Part shown: positions 6,758 to 13,253 of the stretch, piece after piece | Position numbering within the stretch: the stretch's first letter is position 1 | Layout: every line of letters begins with the position of its first letter | Origin: DASYSA01 sp036003885 | GTDB lineage: Bacteria > Acidobacteriota > Blastocatellia > UBA7656 | Length of the DNA: 13,253 bases | NCBI GenBank assembly: GCA_036003885.1 | Contig: DASYSA010000408.1 | Coordinates: 1-13,253, forward strand | Direction: 5' to 3' | Program-made: the position numbers and the translations under genes | The notes under the pieces: generated by a model | What the model was told of the DNA's origin: nothing | What the model saw: the letters and a program-made list of their open reading frames with translations, nothing else | The model's database searches: none

Positions 6758-7926
6758 TACGGACTACTGACGAACTTGATGCAAACCGGCTTTCCGACTT
6801 CGACACTCTGACCCGTCGGTTTGAGACGGCCGGTCTTCTGATCGATGCGAAACACCACTATCGTGTCACTGCCCTGGTTGGCGGCGAGTAAGAACCGCCC
6901 GGACGGATCGATGCCAAAGCTGCGCGGCGTCTTCCCCTGTGTGCCCTGATGTTCAATGACGCGAAGCCTTCCATCTTGCGGATTGACCGCGAATACGGCA
7001 ATGCTATTGTGGCCGCGATTTGATACGTAGAGGAATCGCCCTGTCGGATGCACCTCCAATTCAGCGGTCGAGTTGTCACCTGCAACGCCCTCCGGCAAGG
7101 TAGACAGGGTCTGCAATTCACTGAGCGTCCCCTTCCTGCCATCCCAGGCGAAGGCAGTCACTGTTGAAGTCATCTCGTTGTTGACATAGGCAAAGCGCCC
7201 GTTCGGATGGAAGGCAAAATGACGTGGGCCGGCGCCAGGTTTCACGGATTGAAAAGGCGGCTCATTGGGAACTAACGCCCCTGAGGGGTCGATACGGTAG
7301 ACCAAAACTTTGTCTAGTCCGAGATCCGCTACCGCGGCGAAGCGATTCGCCGAGTCGAGATAGACTCCGTGCGCGTGCGGACCTTCCTGGCGCTCCTTGT
7401 TGACGCCGGATCCGGTGTGTTGAATGAAAGCTGTAGTCTTGAGCAGACTCCCGTCAGGTTGAATCGGTAGAACAGCCACGCTGCCACCTACATAGTTCGC
7501 GACCAGCAGACTACGCCTCTTGCCGTCGACAGTCAGATGACACGGCGAGCCGCCGCCGGTGCTCTGCTGGTTGAGAAGCCGCAGCTTGCCCGTACGAACA
7601 TCAATTGCGAATGCGCTCACACCTCCGTTGTTCTTCTTCCCGTCGAACTCGTCGACTTCGTTTACCGCGTAGAGGAATCTGTTGTTTGGATGGATCGCGA
7701 GAAACGAAGGGTCCTGACTCTCTGCTGCCAACCCCAGCGGAGTGAGTCGTCCGGTGGCGCCATCGAAGCGAAAGGCGTAGATGCCTTTGCTCTTCTCGCC
7801 GGAGTATGTGCCGACGTAGACAATGAACTTGCGGGAACCTCGTGGTGCCGCCAGAGAAGGAGAGAGTCCTGCTCCCAGGATCAGAAGCAAGAGGCTATAG
7901 ATTCGTATACTGAGTCGCAAATTCAT
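6757..7926 (-). CDS. Secreted lactonase/cycloisomerase-like 7-bladed beta-propeller
   Basis: A 389-residue protein of the lactonase family (6-phosphogluconolactonase Pgl/YbhE and 3-carboxymuconate cyclase), a seven-bladed beta-propeller. A Sec signal peptide covers residues 1-26 (basic MNLRLSIR, hydrophobic SLLLLILGAGL, SLA before the cut). The first blade shows VYVGTYSGEKSKGIYAF; repeated blade motifs include LAIHPNNRFLYAVNE, FHPNGRFAYVNNE, VHPTGRFLYVSNRG and IDPSGRFLLAANQ. The frame is open to GTG 7980, but ATG 7926 is preferred because it yields a normal signal peptide; neither has a convincing Shine-Dalgarno. It is the first gene of the minus-strand trio. Because it is exported, it is unlikely to be the housekeeping 6-phosphogluconolactonase; a role on extracytoplasmic sugar lactones is inference. 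Confidence 0.88.
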   Translation of the reverse strand: MNLRLSIRIYSLLLLILGAGLSPSLAAPRGSRKFIVYVGTYSGEKSKGIYAFRFDGATGRLTPLGLAAESQDPSFLAIHPNNRFLYAVNEVDEFDGKKNNGGVSAFAIDVRTGKLRLLNQQSTGGGSPCHLTVDGKRRSLLVANYVGGSVAVLPIQPDGSLLKTTAFIQHTGSGVNKERQEGPHAHGVYLDSANRFAAVADLGLDKVLVYRIDPSGALVPNEPPFQSVKPGAGPRHFAFHPNGRFAYVNNEMTSTVTAFAWDGRKGTLSELQTLSTLPEGVAGDNSTAELEVHPTGRFLYVSNRGHNSIAVFAVNPQDGRLRVIEHQGTQGKTPRSFGIDPSGRFLLAANQGSDTIVVFRIDQKTGRLKPTGQSVEVGKPVCIKFVSSP

Positions 7927-7995
7927 AAGTAGTGACCCAGTGAGTTCCAAGTCCAGGCCCACGTCCGGAACAAAGTACACCGTAGGAGTGCAATA

Positions 7996-8004
7996 TTTAT
8001 AGCA
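7996..8004 (-). promoter_or_regulatory. Candidate extended -10 promoter of the lactonase operon
   Basis: On the minus strand TGC is followed by TATAAA (7996-8001, 5 of 6), a good extended -10 element. A TTGCCC 15 nt upstream is a poor, short-spaced -35, but extended -10 promoters tolerate this. Predicted initiation near 7989 gives a leader of about 62 nt to the ATG at 7926. Confidence 0.42.
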
Positions 8005-8265
8005 TCAACGACCGGAGGGCAAGTCGGACACGCGGTGTTCCGCGTTGTGTCAGTAATGCGCCGTAACGAGCAACCTCGCCGCATTCCACCGTGACAAATA
8101 AGATACACACTGCCGGCAAGGAACACGTCTTCTGTGCTCGAGCTGCTGTTATCTCGAGGGCTTCGCTTTGGCCCGGGACTTGCGAACAAGGAATCTTGGT
8201 GCGGACGCAGTTGAATGCGACCGCCAAAAGCAGTAGGCTGAAAATGATCTATCTCGCATTAGACT

Positions 8266-8300
8266 GACCGTACCCGAACCAACGGTCACTCGGTGCGGGT
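8266..8300 (+). promoter_or_regulatory. Overlapping inverted repeats upstream of sod (operator or leader structure)
   Basis: GACCGT (8266-8271) and ACGGTC (8282-8287) form a perfect 6-bp inverted repeat. The loop ACCCGAACC (8272-8280) can instead pair with GGTGCGGGT (8292-8300) at 8 of 9 positions. The stems interlock, so they are alternatives or, less likely, a strained pseudoknot. A weak -10-like TAGACT (8260-8265) lies directly upstream, so as DNA the first repeat would sit where an operator is expected. Confidence 0.35.
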
Positions 8301-8340
8301 TCTGATGTGTACTCATTGGTTACAGTAGGGAGGTACAGAA

Positions 8341-8979
8341 ATGATCAGTGGCAAGCCATATGAAGCTAAGAAATTCAACCTTAGCGGGCTCAATGGCATC
8401 TCCGATCAGACGATGGAGATGCACTTCAAGCTGTACGAGGGTTACGTCACCGGAACTAACACGTTGACGGAAAAGATCAGGGAGTTCCTGCAAGACGGCA
8501 AGGTCGATCAGGAAGAATTCCCCGCGTATTCTGAGTTTACTCGTCGACTGGGGTTCGAGTTCAACGGGATGGTACTGCACGAGTACTACTTCGGCAACCT
8601 GAAGAGGGGCGGCACGGTCGACCCGGCGAAAAACTCGCCGTTTATCAAGGCCGCTCAATCAAGCTTCGGTAGCTATGAAATTTGGAAGGCTGACTTTGTC
8701 AGCATAGGTAAGATGCGAGGCGTGGGCTGGGCCATTTGCCAGCAAGATCCCAACAACGGCGGCCTCTCCAACCACTGGATCACACTTCACGAAACCGGTA
8801 GCATTACGGGGTTTGTTCCAGTGCTCGTGATGGACGTGTGGGAGCACGCTTTCCTGCTCGACTACAAACCGGCCGAGCGTCCCAAATACATCGAGGCCTT
8901 CTTCTCGAATATCGATTGGAACGCCGTAGAAAAGCGTCTTCAGAATACTGTGCGCGAAAGCGCGCGTTCTAGCCGGTAA
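8341..8979 (+). CDS. Fe/Mn-family superoxide dismutase, atypical subfamily
   Basis: A 212-residue Fe/Mn superoxide dismutase, converting superoxide to oxygen and peroxide. The four metal ligands are present: His28 (MEMH), His80 (NGMVLHEYYF), Asp165 and His169 (DVWEHAFLLDY). The sequence departs from textbook SodA/SodB. The usual HHxxHHxxYV helix reads HFKLYEGYV, with Tyr where the gateway His is expected and one residue fewer. The second-sphere position four residues before His80 is Gly76, as in Mn enzymes. The usual NQD loop is replaced by TLHETG (149-154), with His150 near the expected Gln. No signal peptide, so probably cytoplasmic. GGGAGGT (8328-8334) is 6 nt before the ATG. Metal preference (Fe, Mn or cambialistic) cannot be fixed from sequence. 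Monocistronic by context. Confidence 0.9.
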   Translation: MISGKPYEAKKFNLSGLNGISDQTMEMHFKLYEGYVTGTNTLTEKIREFLQDGKVDQEEFPAYSEFTRRLGFEFNGMVLHEYYFGNLKRGGTVDPAKNSPFIKAAQSSFGSYEIWKADFVSIGKMRGVGWAICQQDPNNGGLSNHWITLHETGSITGFVPVLVMDVWEHAFLLDYKPAERPKYIEAFFSNIDWNAVEKRLQNTVRESARSSR

Positions 8980-8990
8980 CACTCTCCAGA

Positions 8991-9059
8991 TTCCTGTGCT
9001 CGGTGTCTCGGGGCTGTCGATGGCTCGAACATGGCCTCGTCAAGACCTGAGCACAGGAA
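8991..9059 (+). terminator. Hairpin after sod, possible terminator or mRNA-stabilising structure
   Basis: TTCCTGTGCTC (8991-9001) and GAGCACAGGAA (9049-9059) are a perfect 11-bp inverted repeat beginning 11 nt after the sod stop, extendable by a G-U and a G-C pair. The 47-nt interior is long and no proper U-tract follows (only AATTTT at 9067-9072). Rho-independent termination is therefore uncertain; a 3' protective stem is equally possible. Confidence 0.35.
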
Positions 9060-9082
9060 CCACACTAATTTTGACCCGGAGA

Positions 9083-9231
9083 TAAAACGCGGAACGCGTT
9101 CCCATGGCGTTTTACGTTCTGCGTTTAGCGTCTTACGTTCAAGTTTCGAGTTGAACGTTAGCGTTTGTGGTTGTCCGCTAGCCTCCCGCAGTAGAACGCC
9201 AAACGCAGAACGTAAAACGCGGAACGCGTTC
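9083..9231. repeat. Nested palindromic element built of RAACGYN heptads
   Basis: A 19-nt direct repeat TAAAACGCGGAACGCGTTC bounds the element (9083-9101 and 9213-9231). Inside, GCGTTTTACGTTCTGCGTTT (9107-9126) is perfectly complementary to 9201-9220, a 20-bp stem. A second stem is nested within it: ACGTTCAA (9135-9142) with TTGAACGT (9151-9158), loop 8 nt. GGAACGCGTTCC (9091-9102) is itself a 12-nt palindrome. The arms consist of exact 7-nt units: five forward at 9194-9228 and five inverse at 9106-9140. No transposase or coding frame belongs to it. Confidence 0.85.
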
Positions 9232-9374
9232 TCATCTCGACGATCTATCGGATTCCAGGAAGACGCGAAACAAAAGAAGTTCCACTCGCCGACTGGCGGA
9301 CACTTCATAATCGTCTGTCCGGTTCGCCTGGGATCCTCGCCATTTCTACCTGTTGGGGATCATGCTCCCCTCCC

Positions 9375-9416
9375 CCACAATTTGTGGTATACACCCATTC
9401 GTCACTGTGCTACACT
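9375..9416 (+). promoter_or_regulatory. Candidate dnaE promoter with adjacent palindrome
   Basis: CCACAA-T-TTGTGG (9375-9387) is a perfect 13-nt palindrome. Directly after it, TATACA (9388-9393, 4 of 6) and TGC-TACACT (9408-9416, extended -10, hexamer 4 of 6) are 17 nt apart. Initiation near 9423 would leave a leader of about 110 nt. The palindrome abuts the -35, where a regulator could act. The assignment is by eye and weak. Confidence 0.33.
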
Positions 9417-9532
9417 GCGGACCCGTAGAAGCCATTTCGCATTGAGCAGCTAGTCTCCTGTCTTTTGTGGGTTTTGGACCCACGAACCATGTGATTGACG
9501 GCCGCGCCGGCACGGTATTTCATGAGAGAACA

Positions 9533-12500
9533 ATGAACGAAAAAGATTTTGTACACCTTCATCTTCATACCGACTTCAGCCTGCTCGATGGAGCGATTCA
9601 GATAAAACCCCTGGTGCAGCGAGCGCAAGACCTGGGGGCGCGTGCGGTCGCTGTGACCGATCACGGCAATATGTACGGCGCGATCTCCTTCTACAACCAG
9701 ATGAAGGGCTCGGGCATCAAGCCGATCATCGGCATGGAAGGCTACATCGCCAAAGGGAAACATACGGATCGGGGCGAAGATGGTGCCGAGCGAGGAATGA
9801 ATCACATCATCCTCCTCGCCAGGAATCTGAAGGGCTATCATAATCTCGCAAAACTCTCATCCTTGGCCTTCACCCGCGGCTATTATTACAAGCCGCGGAT
9901 CGACAAGGAACTGCTGGCCGAGCACAGTGAAGGCATCGTCGCACTTTCGGCCTGCCTGTCGGGCGTACCCTCTTCTCTGCTCCTCACCGACAAGTTCGAT
10001 GAAGCAGCGCGCCAGGCCAAAGAGTTTGAAGATATCCTCGGCAAGGGCAACTACTACCTCGAGGTTCAGAACCACGGCCTCGAAGAAGAGACCGGCACGG
10101 TGATTCCGGGTATGATCGAGTTGTCGAAGAGAACCGGCATCCCGCTGGCCGCGACCAACGATTGTCACTACCTCATGCAGGACGACTGGCGTGCGCACGA
10201 CATCCTTGTATGCATAGGCGCCGGCAAGACGGTGAACGAAAAGCGAGGTCTCAAATATAAAGAAGGTGAGTTCTATTTTCGCTCCGCCCAGGAGATGTGG
10301 GGAATCTTCGGCAACGAACTGCCACAGGCTCTCCTTAACACCGTCGAAATTGCCGAGATGTGCGAACTGGAGCTGCCCAAAGGGGCGAACCACCTGCCGG
10401 AGTATCGCGTCCCTGAAGGTGAGACCGTCGACAGCTACTTCGCGCGGCTGGCTCGGGCCGGACTTGAAGAGCGATGGCAGGCAATCAAAGACCGGCCGGA
10501 TCGCAAGTGCGACCTCGACGATTACAAGGCCAGGCTCGAGCTCGAAATCACGGTCGTCAATCAAATGGGGTTCCCCGGTTACTTCCTGATCGTCTGGGAC
10601 TTCATAGCCCACGCCCGGAAGAACAACATTCCGGTCGGTCCGGGTCGGGGGTCGGCCGCCGGATCCCTCGTCGCCTATTCCCTGAAGATCACCGACATCG
10701 ACCCGATTCAATACGATCTGCTGTTCGAGCGCTTCCTCAACCCGGAACGCGTCTCGATGCCCGACATCGACATAGATTTTTGCGTGCGCGGCCGGCAAAA
10801 GGTGATCGACTACGTGGCTGACTACTATGGCCGCGATCACGTGGCTCAGATCAGCACATTCGGCACCATGGCCTCGAAGGCTGCCATCAAAGACGTTGGC
10901 CGCGCGCTGGAGATGCCCTTCGCTGAGGTCGAGAAGATTGCCAAGATGATTCCGCCTCCAGTCCGTGGACGTAATGTTTCGATCGAAGACGCGATAAAGC
11001 AGAACCCCGATCTCAGGAAAGCCATCGACACTGACGACCGTGTCCGTGAGGTAATCGAAATAGCGAGGCGACTTGAGGGCTGCTCGCGCCACTCGTCTGT
11101 CCACGCGGCGGGGGTCGTGATTTCGCCCAAGCCGATCCATGAGCTGGTTCCGGTGTCCAAGACATCTCGGGATGAAATAACGACGCAGTACTCGATGAAC
11201 GACCTCGAGAAGACCGGGATGCTCAAGATGGACTTCCTGGCTTTGACAACCCTGACGATCATCGATGACTGCCTCAAGTCGATCGCTCGCGAGACCGGCG
11301 ATGAGATCGATCTCTCTAAGATCCCGCTCGATGACCCGGCCGCCCTCCAGCTCTTCGCCGACGGAAAGACCGAAGCCATCTTTCAGTTTGAAGGCGACGG
11401 CATGAGAGACCTGTGCCGCAGGTTGAAGCCCGATGGACTGGAAGATCTGTCGGCGCTCAATGCGCTATATAGGCCCGGCCCGATCGACAGCGGCATGGTT
11501 GACGACTTCATCGAGCGCCGCCACGGACGCAGAAAAGTGCGCTATGACTTTCCCGAGCTGAAGGAGATCATGGGCAACACGCTGGGGATCTGCGTTTACC
11601 AGGAACAGTTGATGGCTACGTTTCAAAAGCTCGCCGGCTACACGCTCGGGGAAGCCGATCTGGTGCGGCGCGCAATGGGCAAGAAGAAGCGCGAGGAGCT
11701 GGACAAACACAAAGAGAAATTCCTGCAGCAGGCCACCGAGCGCGGGCACAATCGCGCGAAACTTGAAAAGTTGTGGCACAGCTTTGAAGGCTTTGCCGAC
11801 TACGCGTTCAATCGCGCGCACAGTTTCTCTTACGGCTACCTCGCCTATCATACCGCTTATCTCAAGGCGCACTACGCAACCCATTTCTGGGCGGCGGTCC
11901 TGTCGAATGAATTAAACAACACCGCCAAGGTGGTCAAGTACATCAACGAGGCTCGCACGCAAGGCATCGAGATCCTGCCGCCCGACGTAAACGCGAGCCT
12001 CGATAACTTCACGCCGAGCGCTAACACCATTCGTTTCGGACTTGCGGCAATCAAAGGCATCGGGCAGTCCGCTGTCGCTTCGATCGTGGAAGCGCGCGAC
12101 GCGGGCGGACCATTCAAGTCGCTCTACGATTTCACTGAGCGGGTGGACTCCCGAGCAGTCAACAAGCGAGTCCTGGAAGGATTGATTCGAGGCGGAGCCT
12201 TCGACCTGCTCGGGAAACATCGGGCCCAGATCTTTGCGGCTATCGACTCGGCAATCGAGGGAGGACAGAGGATTCAGCGCTCACGAGCATCGGGACAGGC
12301 AGACCTTTTTGGGGCGCTGCTGGGTTCAATGCCGGAAGCCGAACCACCATTGCCCGACGCCCCGGAATGGTCGCATCACGAGATGCTCAGCGGGGAGAAG
12401 GAGACGCTCGGCTTTTACATCTCGGGACATCCGCTGCTTCGTTACGACGCGGCGTTGAAGGACTTTACCAACGCGGATGTCGATCGGCTCTCCGGCTTGG

Positions 12501-13036
12501 GGCACGGCGCTCAGGTTGTACTGGGCGGTATTGTGATGGGCTTGAATGTTCGCACGACCAAGAAGGGCGACCGGTTCGCGTTGCTTCAGCTCGAGGACCA
12601 GTTCGGCTCAGTCAAAGTGGTGGCGTGGCCGGACGTATTCGGCAAAGCGAACGGCCACCTGCAGAACGAGACGCCGGTGCTGGTTCGAGGAAGGCTTGAG
12701 ATAGACGACGGCGGCTCGATGACGATTATCGCGGAAGAGGTTGAGCCGCTCGAGAATATCCGAGAACGCTCAGCGCGAACAGTTGTAGTGCATGTGAACG
12801 GAGAGTCGCTGGACGATGAGAAAGTTGTGAGCCTTCAAAAGCTGCTGGACCGAAACCGAGGCGACAGCGGCGTGATATTCGAAATAGAGCTGCCTAACCG
12901 AATGATCGTACGAGTCCAACCCAATCAGTTCGTGCGGGTAAAGGTAACGAACGAGCTTACGACCGCCATCCAGGACCTGTTGGGCGAGTGCCGAGTCGAG
13001 TTGATGGTTCAACGTGCGAGCACCGCCGCCCGGTAG
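9533..13036 (+). CDS. dnaE: DNA polymerase III alpha subunit
   Basis: A 1167-residue C-family replicative polymerase, the synthesis subunit of the chromosomal replisome. The N-terminal PHP domain (about 5-215) keeps HLHLHTDFSLLDGA, VTDHGNMYG, GMEGY, NHIILLARN, ALSACLSG and TNDCHYL. The polymerase core has the PDIDIDF catalytic aspartate cluster (410-416), the third aspartate Asp567 in KMDFLALTTL, VGPGRGSAAGSLVAY (368-382) and SRHSSVHAAGVV (518-529). A clamp-binding pentapeptide QADLF (922-926) matches E. coli QADMF, and an OB fold lies near 995-1070 (QVVLGGIV, FALLQLED). Length is normal for DnaE1. ATG 9533 is chosen because MNEKDFVHLHLHTDFS is a standard start, with a weak GAGAG at 9524-9528; upstream in-frame codons to 9467 add an atypical extension. 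Monocistronic as far as seen. Confidence 0.97.
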   Translation: MNEKDFVHLHLHTDFSLLDGAIQIKPLVQRAQDLGARAVAVTDHGNMYGAISFYNQMKGSGIKPIIGMEGYIAKGKHTDRGEDGAERGMNHIILLARNLKGYHNLAKLSSLAFTRGYYYKPRIDKELLAEHSEGIVALSACLSGVPSSLLLTDKFDEAARQAKEFEDILGKGNYYLEVQNHGLEEETGTVIPGMIELSKRTGIPLAATNDCHYLMQDDWRAHDILVCIGAGKTVNEKRGLKYKEGEFYFRSAQEMWGIFGNELPQALLNTVEIAEMCELELPKGANHLPEYRVPEGETVDSYFARLARAGLEERWQAIKDRPDRKCDLDDYKARLELEITVVNQMGFPGYFLIVWDFIAHARKNNIPVGPGRGSAAGSLVAYSLKITDIDPIQYDLLFERFLNPERVSMPDIDIDFCVRGRQKVIDYVADYYGRDHVAQISTFGTMASKAAIKDVGRALEMPFAEVEKIAKMIPPPVRGRNVSIEDAIKQNPDLRKAIDTDDRVREVIEIARRLEGCSRHSSVHAAGVVISPKPIHELVPVSKTSRDEITTQYSMNDLEKTGMLKMDFLALTTLTIIDDCLKSIARETGDEIDLSKIPLDDPAALQLFADGKTEAIFQFEGDGMRDLCRRLKPDGLEDLSALNALYRPGPIDSGMVDDFIERRHGRRKVRYDFPELKEIMGNTLGICVYQEQLMATFQKLAGYTLGEADLVRRAMGKKKREELDKHKEKFLQQATERGHNRAKLEKLWHSFEGFADYAFNRAHSFSYGYLAYHTAYLKAHYATHFWAAVLSNELNNTAKVVKYINEARTQGIEILPPDVNASLDNFTPSANTIRFGLAAIKGIGQSAVASIVEARDAGGPFKSLYDFTERVDSRAVNKRVLEGLIRGGAFDLLGKHRAQIFAAIDSAIEGGQRIQRSRASGQADLFGALLGSMPEAEPPLPDAPEWSHHEMLSGEKETLGFYISGHPLLRYDAALKDFTNADVDRLSGLGHGAQVVLGGIVMGLNVRTTKKGDRFALLQLEDQFGSVKVVAWPDVFGKANGHLQNETPVLVRGRLEIDDGGSMTIIAEEVEPLENIRERSARTVVVHVNGESLDDEKVVSLQKLLDRNRGDSGVIFEIELPNRMIVRVQPNQFVRVKVTNELTTAIQDLLGECRVELMVQRASTAAR

Positions 13037-13060
13037 TGATAACGGAATCAACCAGTTGAG

Positions 13061-13091
13061 CACGAGCGCAGATCGCCCGCCATCGCTCGTG
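13061..13091 (+). terminator. Inverted repeat after dnaE, weak terminator candidate
   Basis: CACGAGCG (13061-13068) and CGCTCGTG (13084-13091) pair perfectly around a 15-nt loop, 25 nt after the dnaE stop. No T-run follows, so intrinsic termination is doubtful. The remaining sequence to the window end (13092-13253) has short frames on both strands, none recognised. Confidence 0.3.
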
Positions 13092-13253
13092 GATTCTGCA
13101 AAACCATTCGATAGTCAGATGCAGCAGACGTTCGCGCCACTTCGGGACGCGATTGCGGTTTACGTGCGGTTGCTTGAATCGGCGCGGTTACCATGCCGTC
13201 CTGCCCTTCTACGCTCACCTTGTCTTGCCCTTGCCCCGATGCTACAGTCATTA

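Larger units (their letters stand above)
7927..8340. other. Divergent 414-nt intergenic region between the lactonase operon and sod
   Basis: No convincing gene is present. Short minus-strand frames (7997-8227, 7923-8189) resemble no known family and have no Shine-Dalgarno. The region holds a candidate promoter for the lactonase operon (7996-8004), an isolated repeat of CTCGAG words near 8137-8158, and the paired inverted repeats upstream of sod (8266-8300). The sod Shine-Dalgarno GGGAGGT lies at 8328-8334. Confidence 0.6.
8980..9532. other. 553-nt spacer between sod and dnaE
   Basis: No gene is supported. In order it contains a long-armed hairpin just after the sod stop (8991-9059), a nested palindromic heptad-repeat element (9083-9231), a short inverted repeat CGGACA/TGTCCG (9297-9321), a GGGGA/TCCCC hairpin (9355-9370), and a palindrome with a promoter-like pair (9375-9416) ahead of dnaE. 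A forward frame from 9031 to 9453 runs through the repeats, has no recognisable product and is not called. Confidence 0.6.

Noticed and set aside
9031..9453. 140-codon forward frame in the sod-dnaE spacer
   Set aside because: Much of it is translated repeat sequence, there is no Shine-Dalgarno and no recognisable domain.
9857..11140. 427-codon open frame antisense to dnaE
   Set aside because: Its composition is the mirror of dnaE codon bias, it has no recognisable motif, and dnaE on the other strand is unmistakable along the same bases.
13048..13251. 67-codon minus-strand frame and a short open plus-strand frame from 13120 at the window end
   Set aside because: Neither shows a known motif or Shine-Dalgarno, and the window ends before either could be judged.

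Overview
The window carries ordinary bacterial housekeeping and accessory genes, moderately GC-rich (estimated by eye). The gene content suggests Acidobacteriota, possibly the Blastocatellia/Pyrinomonadales side: a Tat-exported Gfo/Idh oxidoreductase next to a secreted 7-bladed lactonase and a TIM-barrel isomerase, a SurA-like PPIase lipoprotein with an N/P/A/Q-rich tail, a Fe/Mn SOD of atypical sequence, and gene borders filled with short-period repeats. This assignment is inference; no rRNA or tRNA gene is present to anchor it.

Layout: a RidA-type enamine deaminase (98-475, +) faces ribosomal protein L28 (583-774, -). L28 is divergent from a SurA/parvulin-type lipoprotein (878-2068, +). A 206-nt block of heptanucleotide repeats then leads straight into an ABC-F ATPase gene (2275-4158, +). 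A 42-codon remnant resembling the C-terminus of an RHH/CopG-type antitoxin (4177-4305, -) separates this from a three-gene minus-strand operon, read 7926 to 4347: secreted lactonase-like beta-propeller, sugar isomerase/epimerase, Tat-exported oxidoreductase. After a 414-nt gene-free stretch with divergent promoter signals come superoxide dismutase (8341-8979, +) and, past a 553-nt spacer with a strong hairpin and a nested palindromic repeat, the replicative DNA polymerase III alpha subunit (9533-13036, +). The last 217 nt have no assignable gene.

The minus-strand trio is the only evident functional unit: two exported proteins and one cytoplasmic enzyme, consistent with oxidation and processing of a sugar or sugar lactone. 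The other genes are unrelated stand-alone functions (metabolite damage repair, translation, envelope protein folding, ribosome-associated ATPase, oxidative defence, replication).

The most unusual signal is in the spacers, not the genes. Repeats at four gene borders (566-582, 2072-2272, 6734-6757, 9083-9231) differ in sequence but all run with an exact 7-bp period and can be written in the common form RAAYKNN. Two of the four form head-to-head inverted arrays, and two extend into the translation-initiation region of the next gene. No defence island, CRISPR array, insertion sequence or RNA gene was found.
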